Notes: generated by a model not told the origin, from the letters alone. A DNA stretch of 64,000 nucleotides from Pachyseris speciosa (GCA_016490735.1 JAEMWC010000266.1:320001-384000); one strand, 5' to 3'; positions 32,942 to 44,810 are shown, counted from the first letter of the stretch. Numbers and translations are program-made.

Positions 32942-33362
32942 CGACCAAATATATTACCATGTGGGTTATCTACATTTTTCAACTGGTTATTGCTATCCGT
33001 CCCACAAGGATCATGGGTAGGAACACCTGATGCAGTGTTACCTTCAAAATAGTAGTAAATGCGCGCGAAGTCCATGGCATTGTAGTCTGCTTCGCTCAGT
33101 GGTGGAGTCATTGAGAGAGGGACATTAGAGTTAGCTGGCCAGTCCGGTCTTGACGTAATTGCGTTCCTAGTACTTCCGAAATCATGGTACATGGTAAAAT
33201 GATAGCTCCACACCAGTGTCCAGCCACCTCCGTCTGTTTCCATATCACAGTAAGCCTTGAATCTGTTGGCTGGGGAACCACCATCAGGATCAATCCAATA
33301 AACACCCGAAGAAGGAGAAAGAGACAGGCTGCGGAGGGACTGGCACGAGGTAACTGCAGTAT
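32942..33362 (-). CDS. Fibrinogen-like (FReD-type) exon of the mosaic gene
   Basis: Encodes the N-terminal part of a fibrinogen-C-like domain of the kind common in cnidarian secreted proteins. It begins around TSCQSLRSLSLSPSSGVYWI, then DPDGGSP, then the signature YCDMETDGGGWTLVWSYHF, and ends NPHGNIFGR. The acceptor is either TATAG (exon start 33362) or CTGCAG (33353); both keep phase 1 with the upstream F5/8C exon. The donor is CG/GTAAGG. This is the last exon I can find, and the rest of the domain is not located. The domain is expected to fold outside the cell and bind carbohydrate or matrix ligands (family knowledge). The donor lies at the edge of the retrozyme-like insertion. Confidence 0.75.
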
Positions 33363-34386
33363 CTATACAAAGAACGTTTGAAAAAAAAAAAAAAAGGAAA
33401 GTAGATGATATGATTGGACTTTGGCACCGTTAAATCTTACCTTATTCATTTATCCAAAGTAGTCAACATTTTTGTTGACCAATTTTGGGAAAATTACCTA
33501 TGCGAAAAGAAAGAAAGAGTGTGCAGCTTTCACAGGACGTGACGGTATTTTTCGCATGTTTGTAATTAGTGCAAAACGATTTCAGCGAACACAAAAGCCT
33601 TACATTTCAAAAGAAACATCGCAAATTGATTCACCAGCAAAGGAACATCGCAAATTGTCAACTTGACTATCAAACTGCCTGCGTCAACAGCAACATACTC
33701 CCCCCCCCCCCCCCCCCCCCAACCTGCCTAAAAATAAGTGTGGAATTATAACTCGTCTTTTTTTGCAAAACTGCACATATTTCTTACACATTGTGGATAT
33801 CGTGGAGGAACACAGGTTTAAATCTATTTCTTGTCAACGAGTTCTTAACTATGAAATCCAGAAGATACACAGTTTTGCGTTTCTTCTCAAGGCTCGGAAT
33901 TCGGGTAATAGAACACGACATACAATGAACAAGATTTTGTCTAAAGGCTGCATCACTTTTTCCTGCAACTCTGAATTATTAAAAATTTCCAAACAGTTTT
34001 AGAACTAGAGAAAAAGCTTAAGCGTGTTGTTTGATATCACAAAATACAGAAAAATATCCCACCAATTTCGAGCTAAGGATAGTTAGCCTCGGCTCTTAGC
34101 TCTTGATGTTTACCACTCAAAAACGCCGAGTGGAAGAAATTGCTGGAAAAACTTTATTTGGTTTCCATAAACATTTTCTGTATGATACGGTCGACTATCA
34201 CATATATAATTAACGCCCTTTCTCCTTGAAACATTACCGTAACCTTGGTTGACTCCTATGCTTATTTCAAATGACCAAAACTATTTTAATAAGCGTCTGA
34301 ACGCCTTTAAGCTTTGCCATTAACTGATGCATTAGCAATTAGTATTTTGAAAAGTGGTTTTGGACAAGGAGAAGAGTCGAGCAACC
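33363..34386. other. Intron with poly-A and poly-C tracts
   Basis: An A run at 33381-33395, which is the T-rich tract before the fibrinogen-like exon on the minus strand, and a C run at about 33701-33720. No other recognisable features. Confidence 0.6.
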
Positions 34387-34389
34387 TTA

Positions 34390-34668
34390 AAGCCTGGTTT
34401 TCACTAGCGACGTAAGCACACCTCAAGCATAAGCATAAGCATAAGCACAAGCACAGGAGCGATTATTTCACCGTGAAAACGGGCTTAAACGCAAGCATAA
34501 GCATAAGCGCAAGCACAAGCGCAAGGATCATACTTTTTATTTTTCCTTGTGCTTGCGCTTATGCTTGCGTTAACTTGCGTAGTGTGAAAACGACAACGAC
34601 GCTCGTTTTCACTTGGCATAAGCTGCTTATTCTTCCGCTTGCGCTTGCGTCGCTAGTGAAAACCAAGT
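34390..34668. mobile_element. MITE with TTTTCACTAGCGACG termini
   Basis: Inverted termini share TGGTTTTCACTAGCGACG, and TTA lies on both sides (34387-34389 and 34669-34671). The interior is an inverted pair of CAAGCATAAG-type short repeats. It lies in an intron of the mosaic gene. Confidence 0.7.
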
Positions 34669-34969
34669 TTACGGATACCTTTAGAAAGAGAAGCATATCT
34701 ACATAACGATACTATACTTAAAAGTTCACCTCTGAAATAAAAGCACTCTTGATTGCGTTATAGTATGTGCTTTCTAAATTTGTATCTAGTTTTTTACTGG
34801 TTAAAATTGCGATAATTAAGCTTCTTTGGAAACAGATTTTGAAATTTAAGTCTCATATAGATCAATCAAACAACCAGTTAATCAATCTATCTATCATTCA
34901 AACACTGGTAAGAAGTCAAGGAATCGCTCGATCGATCAAGCAATCAGACAATCGAAAATTTATGCTTAC

Positions 34970-35108
34970 CGTTACAGCCATACATCTCCACTCTCATCGA
35001 TACGCGACCATGCCAAGCTGTTGGCCGAAAGTGGATGTAGCGTGCTCTCATTGGTGGGTTGAGATCATGATAAACTACAGTGTTGCTGTCTGTGTTTCCA
35101 TGAAATTC
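34970..35108 (-). CDS. F5/8 type C domain 2, second exon
   Basis: A 139-bp exon, acceptor AG at 35109-35110, donor GTAAGC below 34970, phase 0 in and 1 out. It reads EFHGNTDSNTVVYHDLNPPM, then RARYIHFRPTAWHGRVSM and RVEMYGCN. This is the C-terminal half of a discoidin (F5/8C) module, including the RxRxxRxRP-like strand and the closing cysteine. It pairs with the exon at 37098-37438 and has exactly the length of the domain 1 equivalent at 38700-38838. F5/8C modules bind membranes, collagen or glycans in extracellular proteins. Confidence 0.85.
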
Positions 35109-35505
35109 CTAATACAGGAAGATAACACATCACAGCATTAATATAAGATAACATTGACAGTTGATGCTTACCTCGTTCATGATTATCGGATATTTTTAAT
35201 GGTAAAATATTTGCACTCTAGAGCTTCGTTTTATCTGAAACCTCAGTGAACGCTATGTCCAAACAAAAGCTGAAGCTTCAGAAAGTTTGAAGAATATATC
35301 ACATTCTGAACTTTAATCAAACCAGCTATCTCAGTAATTTGAGTATTAAATTGAAGTGCACTTAAACCTCTCTTTTATTTATTTATTTATTCGTTGATTT
35401 TTATGACTTGTCATAGGCTACAAATATTAGTGAGCTATTGAGGGACGTGGGTCTATTCTTGATTTGACATAAAAAAATGATTTGCACTACGGAAAGGTTT
35501 TGTAA

Positions 35506-36205
35506 GGGCCTGTTTAGAGGCAGGGAGGGCACCCTTGTGCTAGCTTTACCCTAGCAAAATGGTCAAAGATAGCCCGAGTTTACAAGCAAAATTTCCCAGT
35601 CTACCCTATCAGTCGGAACAACTGAGTCACAAACAAAATGGCCGACGAGAGAAGAGTTCTTCTAAGTACTTAGATTCTTCTGTCGGTACTGTCTCTTATT
35701 CTACTTTCGTGTACCATGGAATGCTGTTATGTTACCTTCTTATTTCTAGACACCGACAACAAGTTGTAGTATTAAGAGAGACCCATTAATACAATGCATC
35801 ATTCGCTCGAATGCAAACTGTGAAACGGTAGATTGATACAGCGAAGAACTTTACGAAAACTTGATCGTACAGAACAGTAGTGGAGGAGATTATTCGAGGG
35901 AAGGATGCAGTAATACTTTTTTTCTGTTTTATGGGAGAAAACGAAGATTATAACACCTAGAGCCCCGCTCTGTGATCGGTCAACATTCAAAGGGTCTGGA
36001 AGCAATTAAAACATTGTCCCAGGTAGGCGAATTATCCCTAGCAGAGCGTTTCCAAGGCAGCTAGGGGTACCCTGGCACCTGGCGCTAGGGTACCCCTAGC
36101 AGCAGGTGCGGACAAAAAAAGAAGACATAAGGGAGCGTTAGGGTAAGCCCTCCTGCTAGGGTAACCCTAACACTAGGGTTACCCTACCTGCTCGTAAACA
36201 GGGCC
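35506..36205. mobile_element. 700-bp MITE with TAA TSD
   Basis: Flanked by TAA (35503-35505 and 36206-36208). The termini are GGGCCTGTTTAGAGGCAGGG and an inverted counterpart ending CGTAAACAGGGCC. The subterminal CTAGGGT/ACCCTAG repeats fold back strongly (about 36040-36190). The GGGCC ends and TWA duplication suggest PIF/Harbinger. No transposase. Intronic. Confidence 0.75.
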
Positions 36206-36362
36206 TAAATATGGATGCAAAGCAGTTTGTGACGTTAAATCAAGAATAGATCTACGCCCCCTCTGACTCGGTCGTGTTCATAATCGTGCTTATTTTTTTT
36301 CTCTAGTGACTATCCTGTAAGTGAGAGGGTTAACCTTCGAAAACTTTGAAACGTTAGGTTTC

Positions 36363-36401
<39 letters not shown>

Positions 36402-36690
36402 TAATAATTTATTACTTATATAGCGCCATTTACAAATACAGATCAATGGCGCTTTACAATTTTTAAATCAAATCAACTCTAAATGAATCAAATCAAATCA
36501 AATGAAATGTTGGTTTTTGAGGAGAGGGGAAAACCGGAGTACCCGGAGAAAAACCTCTCGGAGCAGAGTAGAGAACCAACAAACTCAGCCCACTTATGAC
36601 TCCGAATCCGATCCGGGAATCGAACCCGGGACACATTGGTGGAAGGCGAGCGCTCTCACCACTGCACCAACCCTGCTCCCAACTCAGCAA
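36363..36690 (-). mobile_element. tRNA-derived SINE, inverted, with AAT tail
   Basis: On the minus strand a tRNA-like head starts near 36684, with an A-box-like TGGTGCAGTGGTGAGAGCG and B box GGGTTCGATTCCC (36615-36627). A conserved central region follows (TTTTTCTCCGGGTACTCCGG), then an ATT-type tail (36363-36402 on the plus strand). The central motif resembles shared cores of broadly distributed invertebrate SINE superfamilies; I do not name one. Confidence 0.75.
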
Positions 36691-37097
36691 CTGTCATAAT
36701 TCACCTCATCACTTCATCTCTTAACCACTTTTAAGCAATTCTCAGCGGACTTTGAGAGTTGTTTAATATCCTGAAATTTATACTGCTTACGTTAAGGCTA
36801 CTTCTTTTACAGTATCGATGTCCAATACGTATACTCTCCTCTTTAGATAACACAGCGTATAAGCAAATTGTTCTGTTCCTTTGTAACTATAGGATTTTAA
36901 CCGTGTTTCCTTTAAACTAAGTCTTTGCTACAGGACAAGTACTTACGTTTTTCCTTGCGCATATGTGGTATTGGTTTTATTAAGGCTATATGTTTACGGC
37001 CACAGAAAAGACTACCTGTTCAGGACGATTATCTTGTATATATATATGAAATTTTTAAAACAATTAATGCTTACATTTACATATAGTTCTATGTCAC

Positions 37098-37438
37098 CTT
37101 GTCTATGCTTTGTTCTTTCTCCGTGTAGTTCTCGAACTTTATTCCATCGTTACTGTACTGAAGTTTAAATTTGGTTACCCAATATTTGTCACCGCTTCGT
37201 CCTTGCGTTGCTACTCGCGTCACGGTAATGTTCACGGTAATATTGGGTATCATTAGGTCAACTTGGAGCCCCGGTTTTTCATCGTTTATTTCAGCTGTCC
37301 ATCCTCCTCCTTCCGTCATATGTTTCTGGTAGTGTAGTCTTGCCAGGCTAGCGCTATGATTGACATTCATCTCAGAGGAGGCACTGATTTGTCCGTCGGA
37401 AATTGCACCACTTTTCATGCCGAGGTCTTCATTACAAG
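37098..37438 (-). CDS. F5/8 type C domain 2, first exon
   Basis: A 341-bp exon between acceptor TTTAG and donor GTGACA, phase 1 in and 0 out. Starts CNEDLGMKSGAISDGQISAS and contains GGGWTAEI and then LQVDLM. It continues with TRVATQGRSGDKYWVTKFKL and ends at NYTEKEQSIDK. This is the N-terminal two-thirds of a discoidin module: the cysteine that pairs with the one in the second exon, the WT..I and LQVDL strands, and the RVATQGR loop. Five possible N-glycosylation sites suit an extracellular protein. Confidence 0.87.
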
Positions 37439-38155
37439 CTAAATATGTTACGATAACAAGAGTATATGATCTTATAGGGATACATATTTTTTTCATTTCA
37501 ATACTGACAATGCCATGCTATGCAGTACAGTGGGGATGGCTATGATTATCGTCATTACCTTTCCCATCTAAGACATCGCTACTGCCACCACCAATACTTA
37601 TACTTCTCCCAATACTAGAACTGACACTGACACTACCACGTCCTCTAACTTTACGAATTCCACTATTGCTAGAATAAGCGCTACCTCAACATTTTAAAAC
37701 TGGTCGTTGCTGTAATTTTTGTTATAATTATCGTCATCATCATCAACACACCATCGTGGGCATAAATTAAGTGTTATGGCCGCTCTTCCTCACTAAAGTC
37801 GGAACCTACAACTTTAGATCTACTGGACCCTTCTTAAATCGTAGGCAATTATACAGGGTTCTTTGTGCAATAGAGAAACATCGGCCTTAAAATGAATGTT
37901 TTTATGCCACTTTCGTAGAAACCATTTGCCGCATGTTGGGAAGCTTTTATCTCTAGATCTCCCTACCGTTTATATTTTTGTAATGCACCTAAGGTGGCTT
38001 AGAGGAAATCGCATTCAAGATGCCATGCAGACAATTACTTTTTCTATCTCACGCGTTCGTCAGTTGAAGAAGGTTACTTCGTCAGTTCGCATAGCTCCAA
38101 CCAGCTTCTTGACTCCTTGTTGGTTCCACCCCCTTTTTATTTTTACTTTTTTTAT

Positions 38156-38157
38156 GA

Positions 38158-38203
<46 letters not shown>

Positions 38204-38216
38204 AATTATTATTATT
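38156..38216. repeat. ATT microsatellite in intron
   Basis: A nearly pure ATT run between the two F5/8C domains. It generates an Ile-rich false frame. Confidence 0.9.
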
Positions 38217-38699
38217 AATTTGAAAACTACTGTCCTCTCTTATCAGACACCGGAGGATTGGTAATTACACAGTGCCTTTTAATGACAATAAACAGAATAG
38301 AATCGGGGTGATTTACTTCTGTAATAAACCCTTTATTCTTCTGATCAAATTCCCTAGGTACAGAGATTGAATCAGACCTGGAAACCAATTGTATGACCAA
38401 GAGTGTCAAAAATACGGAAAGTTTTAACTGTTATAAGAAGTTGCACAGACACGCCCATTATTTGAAAAAGAAAACAAAAGAAATGCCTGTTTTACAAAGA
38501 AAAAAATAAAAAATAATTATATATTATTCCCCTCCCCCTTTTCTAAAGGGACCCCATCCCTCCCTCCCCTTTTCATATATTCACGCGCAATTCCCACCAG
38601 CTCTCGTTACCCCACCCTACCCGTCACAGAAACAAAGGTTCCATAGGGGTCAGAAATGGTAAAACATGGAACTGAAAACAAAAAAGCTATTCTTATTAC

Positions 38700-38838
38700 C
38701 TTGACAGCCGTACAACTCCACCCTAATGGATATCCTTCCGTACCAGGCTGTTGGTCGAATACGGAAATAACGCGCCCTGACCGGTGGATTAAGTTCTTGG
38801 TATTTAACGGTGTCTCGATCAATATTTCCATCAAATTC
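38700..38838 (-). CDS. F5/8 type C domain 1, second exon
   Basis: A 139-bp exon, acceptor AG at 38839-38840, donor GTAATA. Reads EFDGNIDRDTVKYQELNPPV, then RARYFRIRPTAWYGRISI and RVELYGCQ. It completes the discoidin module started at 40601-40932. Exon length and phases (0 to 1) equal those of the domain 2 counterpart, so the two domains arose by duplication of an exon pair. Confidence 0.86.
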
Positions 38839-39024
38839 CTAAGGCAACATCATGGGGAAAAGATTAACGGCCTGTAATTTTCTAGAAACAAAACCAATTG
38901 CAAAAATATAATAATAATAATAAAAACTATGTATTTCTATCAGTACAATCACACCCAAAGGCCTGGTTTTGGGGATCGTGGTTATAGGGAAAGCGCTGCA
39001 CTAATAATCGTATACATCGGTATA

Positions 39025-39461
39025 TTAAAGGGAACTTCCATTCTTACAAAACATATACGCTAAGTTGTTCGAAATAATTACTTGTTTCCAAATTTTGTTT
39101 TGAACCGTAGATATATAACATTTAAGCGTACAGAAAATTCGATATCATAATCATCTATTTTCGCTTTTAAATTTCTCGGGCGCGGCCATTTTGGATTTGA
39201 TGAAGTGTAATGGTTGCAGCTATTGTCGGGAAGCAAATGAAGTAGAAAATCCTTTGTGTTAAACAATAGAGAAACCATTACACGTTATCAAATCCAAAAT
39301 GACCGAGCCCGGGGAATCTAAACGCGAAAATAGGCGATGATGATATCGAATTATTTGTACACTTAAATGGTTTATCTACGTTTAAAAACAAAATTTGAAA
39401 TCTAGCAATTATTTCCCACAAGTTAGCACCTATTTGTTTTAAGAGTAGACGTTCCCTTTAA
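39025..39461. mobile_element. Foldback MITE with TTAAAGGGAAC termini
   Basis: The termini TTAAAGGGAAC and GTTCCCTTTAA face each other, with long imperfect inverted interior arms (for example CATTTTGGATTTGAT with ATCAAATCCAAAATG). It lies in the intron between the two exons of F5/8C domain 1. Confidence 0.7.
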
Positions 39462-39868
39462 CATGTTTTGTTTACGGGCTTTTTATTCGCCCATATAACG
39501 TTCATATTTGTTGCATTTAAAGAGGAAAAGTATTGTAGGTTTTGTCCTTGCCATATGCCCCTCCTTGGTACAAGCGATGTGCATGGAGCCTCTCCCTTAA
39601 GTGTTTTCTATGATATGATAGTCCCGAAGGCTTTCACCCGGATAAAGATGAGGCAAAGTGGCTACGCTTGAAGAAATTCGTCGCCTGACGCTTCCATCGC
39701 TAGCTCTTAGATCTACAGGTTGCGATGTCGTCTACAAGACAAACAATGCAGCACTATCTTGGATTTCTTTTTTAAGCCATTTACACGAAAGGAATGTTTT
39801 AAACCAAACACTTTGTTGCCATTTGGCACAGAACACACGTTTCTGTTAACAAATGGCTCAAAAGCTTA

Positions 39869-40311
39869 GGGGCACCCAACGAGTCAAATCAGCCAAAAGC
39901 TGTAGAAAGGCATTTTTAAGTACCTTATGGTGTTTGAAGTCTGTTTAAAGTGATGTTTTCATAAGCTAGAAGAAGTTCATCTGTTCGGATTCCCTAGCTG
40001 AAATTTTAATTGACCGAAAATGTTAGAGAACAAAATCTTCCTTTGAGAAAATGCAAGCTGAAATGAACTTTCCACGAACTTTCTAGGGAACTATTTTCTT
40101 TCGGAAAATGTTAGCTGACGTTTTTGACTGTCAAAAACCGCAATTACGACCTTTTCGAAAACCTCAGGGGCTATGATTTCCCCATTCCGAATCTTTTAGG
40201 CCACGTTTTAGTTACGAAAATCCGAGTGCACTCTTTAATCGACGCCGAAAGTACAAGGCGAATTACCCTCCACCGAACAGATATCTACCGAAACTTGTCG
40301 TTGGGTGCCCC
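39869..40311 (-). mobile_element. GGGGCACCCAA-family MITE, complete copy
   Basis: Termini GGGGCACCCAACGA and TCGTTGGGTGCCCC. TTA lies on the left; the right side reads TGA, so the duplication is imperfect. It is inverted relative to 18910-19250 and 3186-3960. Non-coding and intronic. Confidence 0.7.
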
Positions 40312-40600
40312 TGAAAGCTCAGGCTTAGCTTTAGGACAACAATAACAAGTCTTTAAAATAACAGACAAATCTGTGCATTATGGTGGTGTGGCCTAAACTT
40401 CTTTTCTCGCACCTCTGCGAAGTATTTTAAATTATAAATTGAAGAAATACACCCTAAACGCTAATAAAATGCCTCCTACAAATGTAGCTTTCGGTGTGCG
40501 ACTTCCAAAGGTTTTTGTTCAAGGCGACATTTATGGTTTGATATCAGTATTTGTTACTGAACTCTTTTCAGTTTTATCATTTAAAATTGTTCAAAGTCAC

Positions 40601-40932
40601 CTTGTCCATGCTTTGTCCTTTCTCCGTGAAGTTATGGAAATCCACACCATTGTCACTGTACTGTAATTTATACTTGGTTACCCACTCGTCGGCATCACTT
40701 CTTCCTTGAGTTGCTACACGTGTCACAGTGACGTCCAGTCTTAGAAAGTCCACCTGTAGCCACTGATTGATATCACCTTTCTCAGCTGACCATCCTCCGG
40801 CTACGCCTGGAGCGTGTGTAAAGTTCAGTCGTCCCTGGCTACCAGAACTATTACCATGGTATGCTGAAGAGACACTAATTTGTCCGTCAGAGATCTCACC
40901 ATTTGCCATGCCCAGAGCGTCTTGGCATTGTG
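40601..40932 (-). CDS. F5/8 type C domain 1, first exon
   Basis: A 332-bp exon with acceptor AG at 40933-40934 and donor GTGACT. Starts CQDALGMANGEISDGQISVS, then AGGWSAEKGDINQWLQVDFL, then TRVATQGRSDADEWVTKYKL, ending FTEKGQSMDK. A textbook discoidin first half in phase 1 to 0, joined in frame to EFDGN in the next exon. It is clearly related to domain 2 in the same gene, with the same exon architecture. Confidence 0.88.
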
Positions 40933-41341
40933 CTTGTATTAAGAAAACCGGAATTAATTTGAAAATGTTACGCAATGTCAGTAAAAGTTAACAATTCTCC
41001 CTAATTCATCAAGCTCCTTTTTAATTGTGAATACTTGGCCCATTTATTAAACTGATTACAATTTGTTCTCATTTAAAGGATATGCTCGATACCTTGACCA
41101 TTTTGAGTATGAAAAATGTTGTCAGTTTTGTTTTTTGACTTTATTTTGAAGAAAGCAAGCTTAAAATTGTACATTAACTGGGAGATATGGGGTTTCAGTG
41201 GAGAATACGGCCTGGACAATGGTTTGTTGATGTATGCTAATAGGAGGTGTCCTCTTACTGGAGGTGTCATTGAGCGGAGGTTCAAGTTCCGTTCAACTGT
41301 GACTACTTTCGAATTCAGGTAGAACTAAATTTATTCCCTAC

Positions 41342-41467
41342 CGTTGCAAACAACACCATCCCCAGTGTAACCAGCTCTGCAGTTGCAATCGAACCATCCA
41401 GGCGTATTTAGACACTCTGCGTTTGGCGAGCAGTTGTTGTTACCTTGAGCAGAACATTCATCTAAAT
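41342..41467 (-). CDS. Calcium-binding EGF exon (third EGF)
   Basis: A 126-bp phase 1-1 exon, acceptor TTTTAG, donor GTAGGG. Reads [20 protein letters not shown] and later [16 protein letters not shown]. It has all six cysteines and the D-x-D-E-C calcium signature. Phase 1-1 exons are the usual unit of EGF shuffling. Confidence 0.87.
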
Positions 41468-41989
41468 CTAAAAGAAAGTATGCAAATTTCATATAATAAA
41501 TATCATTGACATAGGTGATCGAAAGTGGAATTCATCTTAACACTAGTTTAATGGAGAGGTTCGTTTGCGTATAGTTGGAACATTGCTTGCTCGAAGTATG
41601 TTCCCCACTGTTGTTCTGCTGTTCCACGTAAGATTTTATTACTTTGGCCAAGCAGCATTGCACATAATTTTGGACCTGTATGCCTTGTATGGCAAAAGCA
41701 CTAAAATGAACATGACTAATCATTGAATTTCGAGATCATATACAATGACTTCCCAAAATTCTGCAATCCACCCATGCCCCATACATTTCTGCTTTCTTGA
41801 CCTCACTTGTCTACATGTACACCCATAATCATAATCACAAACAAAATTTTATAGCCTCTTTGTCTATACGCAATTATTTCTATACACAAAAGTGTGTTAC
41901 ACCAGTAGATAAAAACCTGACCAAACGTAAATAGAACACTATGTGAAACACTATGTATATATGTACAACCTTCCACGATCTAAACATAA

Positions 41990-42500
41990 TCACATATTAA
42001 AAGCAAACCTAAAAGATGCGTTTCGAGGGAAGCTATGAAGACTCCCCAAAAGACCACAAGATTGCAATTTTACCTGCTGATAAAGGAAGATCGACACTAA
42101 TTCTCGACAGGCAGGGATATAAGGAGAAGGTGTCTTAGCTAGTCGAGGATGAAATTACTTATGAATCAATGACTTTCGACCCAACCCGAAGCGTTACCAA
42201 CAAGCTAATCAACATTCTGAAATCCTGGAAGAGTGGGAACACAATCTCTGACCGACTATGCAATCCCCAGGATGTACGGTCTTCCAAACATCCATAAGGA
42301 GAATGCACCTCTGAGACCGATTGTTTCCAGCATAAGAGGGATTCTTTACAACACAACCGAAATGCTAGCCGTTGTCATCTGTCCTTTGGCTGGTAACACT
42401 GAACACCACATCATCAACAAGGACGTGGAAGTCCCCCCAGCTCATGAACTGGTTCCGTACGATGTCTTTATTTACGAGTATCCCGGTGGTTATTCGACGC
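41990..42500 (+). pseudogene. Penelope-like element reverse transcriptase fragment
   Basis: Plus-strand translation gives ILPADKGRSTLILDRQGYKE, a stop, and then sequence matching the region before the RT. After a frame change it gives IPRMYGLPNIHKENAPLRPI followed by VSSI. The YGLPKIHK...PLRPIVS motif is diagnostic of Penelope-like RTs. The DNA ends before the catalytic YxDD region. It is a dead intronic fragment of the mosaic gene, in antisense orientation. It shows that Penelope-like elements, the presumed source of movement for the two hammerhead insertions, have been active in this genome. Confidence 0.7.
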
Positions 42501-43582
42501 AAGTTGGAATACGTCGCTCTCTGATCGAAGTAAGTTATCACCTCCACAGATTTGTGAAATGCTACATTTATCAACATTTACTTTCTGCATGACGGCATTT
42601 TCTTCCCGCTTTGAGGTAGAAAAAACGAAAAGGATAGAAAATAGCTCAGAGCTTCGTAATCTTAATTTTGAACCTGGAGAGAGTCCACTACAGATGTCCG
42701 GTCCGGCAAATGGAGTACCTAGCTCTGGAAAAGATTTATGATATGTTGATGCCTCGGATTCACGCGTTTTCGTTTTCGAGAGACAGTAAAACGAAACGTT
42801 TGCCGCACTTATTTTTTTCTTGTTTATATTTTAACAGCGTGCTTTTAATTGTGATATCAACATCCCGCGCCTTCAATACATTTCTTTATAACATTGGTGA
42901 CCCTGTTTACAGACATTTTGTTGTGAAACCGTGTCCGTACTGCTGGCGCGTGACCGGAATTGTTGGCAGTGATTGGCCCTTTTTGTTGCCGCTGCTGCTG
43001 TTGACGTACAATTTTGTTGTGTTTACTTGTACTTTCATGTTTCAAGTAACTTGTACTTCTCTCGACCAATCACGGCAGAGTTATTTTTTTGAATGAACTC
43101 GGTCCAGGTCATAAATCACACAATCTCGTGATCTCACTAATTACCAATCAATTCACCGCTTCAAAGGAGTATTCAGTGGAGCAAAACATTAAAATTTGCT
43201 TCGCACTACCTTGATTCCTCCAGTGACCGTTTTGTTTATCTCAGGTCAAAAGTCAAACGTTTTATATCTTTTTTAAGTAGAGACTACCTACATAGACTTT
43301 AGCAAGAAGGAAAAATTATGTCTGTTTGGGACTCAACCAGATGTTTGACGTCAAAGTAAATGACTGAGAATTCCAAGCGCTAAAGATAGCTCTATCTTAT
43401 CTATAGTGCGGGTAGACAGCTACAGCGCAGAATTTGCTTCACACCCCTATATCAAGTTGCACCTTTGGCTACTCTCGGAACAAGCCTTGCAATAATAAAT
43501 TATACTGAAGTGCAGTCAATTTTGTTAGCATAGCGAATACATACCGCTGTTTCAAAGTGAGCTGAATGTTTTGCAGTTTTAC
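42501..43582. other. Intron, no recognised feature
   Basis: A reading frame at 42668-43096 (+) has no recognisable motif. ACATTGGTGACCC near 42892 resembles a retroviral-type primer-binding context, but no LTR pair is visible. Confidence 0.45.
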
Positions 43583-43705
43583 CTGTACAGTGGCGTCCAT
43601 CTCCAATGTGTCCTTCATTGCAACTGCAATTGAAGTGTCCAGCGGAATTTATACAGGTTGCATCTTTGTGGCAGTCATGGCTACCCTCCTCGCATTCATC
43701 GATGT
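43583..43705 (-). CDS. Calcium-binding EGF exon (second EGF)
   Basis: A 123-bp phase 1-1 exon, acceptor AG at 43706-43707, donor GTAAAA. Reads DIDECEEGSHDCHKDATCIN, then GHFNCSCNEGHIGDGRHC. It has six cysteines and the DIDEC calcium-binding start. Joins in frame to the EGF exons on both sides. Confidence 0.88.
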
Positions 43706-43956
43706 CTAAGATATAAAGAGAACGAGGCGTAATTGCAAACCTACTTAGGGGGAACCATAGGAAGCCAGTGACGTTGTATTAAGCTTCTGCTAACTGTTCC
43801 TTCCATTTAATCTTTGATTCGAAATCTAATACTATCAGAGTGTCTATAGACTGCAATTTGGCTCACCGTACCGGCCTCCAATTACGAAACAAAACTGAGA
43901 CTTTAGTAACAATAATAGCAACAACAGCAACAGCAACAGCAGTGCTGATGACGATA

Positions 43957-43991
<35 letters not shown>

Positions 43992-44206
43992 CAAGCACAT
44001 GGAAAGTTTTATTGAGTTAAGAGATATTGGATCTATTGCCGCTTGGCCACAACAACGACTAAAACAATCCGTAGCGCTGATGATGGAAGCTTCGAGTTCA
44101 ATAAAGAATACGATAGCCTGATAAAGGTGTGTTTTTGTGTGATTTCGTTTCAGTTCTGATACCGATATTACGATGAGATATTGCACTGAATGGCTTTTAT
44201 GGTTAC

Positions 44207-44321
44207 CTTGTTCACATTGTTCTCCTGTGTATCCAGCAGGGCACAAACAGACAAATCCTTTGTAGCTATATCCATTGGCGCATGTCCCGTTTTGAAAGCA
44301 CGGATTACTTGAACAAGGATT
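44207..44321 (-). CDS. EGF-like exon (first EGF)
   Basis: A 115-bp exon, acceptor TTTTCAG, donor GTAACC, phase 0 in and 1 out. Begins [20 protein letters not shown] and ends [12 protein letters not shown]. All six cysteines are present, with no calcium-binding signature. Continues directly from the PAN exon (GTE joined to NPC). Its duplicate at 634-748 has lost the last cysteine. Confidence 0.88.
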
Positions 44322-44455
44322 CTGAAAACACGAGAAAGCTTTCTATTAACGCAGTCGTAATGGATACGTACTCATATGGTTAATTTATTATAGGGTTTCA
44401 GAAGGGTGAGGATGCCGAATATTATGATAACGACGATGGTAATGACGATGACTAT

Positions 44456-44474
44456 GATTCATCACCACCATCAC

Positions 44475-44507
<33 letters not shown>

Positions 44508-44545
44508 TATCACCATCAGCATCATCAGCATAATCATCATCATCA
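44456..44545. repeat. ATC microsatellite in intron
   Basis: An irregular ATC/ACC repeat at the position where copy 1 has its CACCAT array. Confidence 0.85.
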
Positions 44546-44810
44546 ATCATCATACAAGAGCTAAATTCTCCGTAGAATCGACATTAACGTGAGCTACTCT
44601 TCCGCCGTTATTACGACTCTCTTTCATATCTTAAAAAAATGCATGTTTTTGTTGAATATACAACAGATTAAAACCAAAAATGGAGCGACCTAGCAGAATT
44701 CTTAATTTTGCGAATGTGTTGTAAATAAAAAGTCAAATAGGTGTTCGTCGTTTGATCAGTTGTCAAAATATCGTGCATCTTGATCGCGGATTGTGTTCAA
44801 TGTCGTGCGA

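Noticed and set aside
42668..43096. 142-codon plus-strand frame, and a TTGGTGACCC primer-binding-like site near 42895
   Set aside because: No domain is recognised and no paired LTR could be found, so an LTR retrotransposon is not supported.
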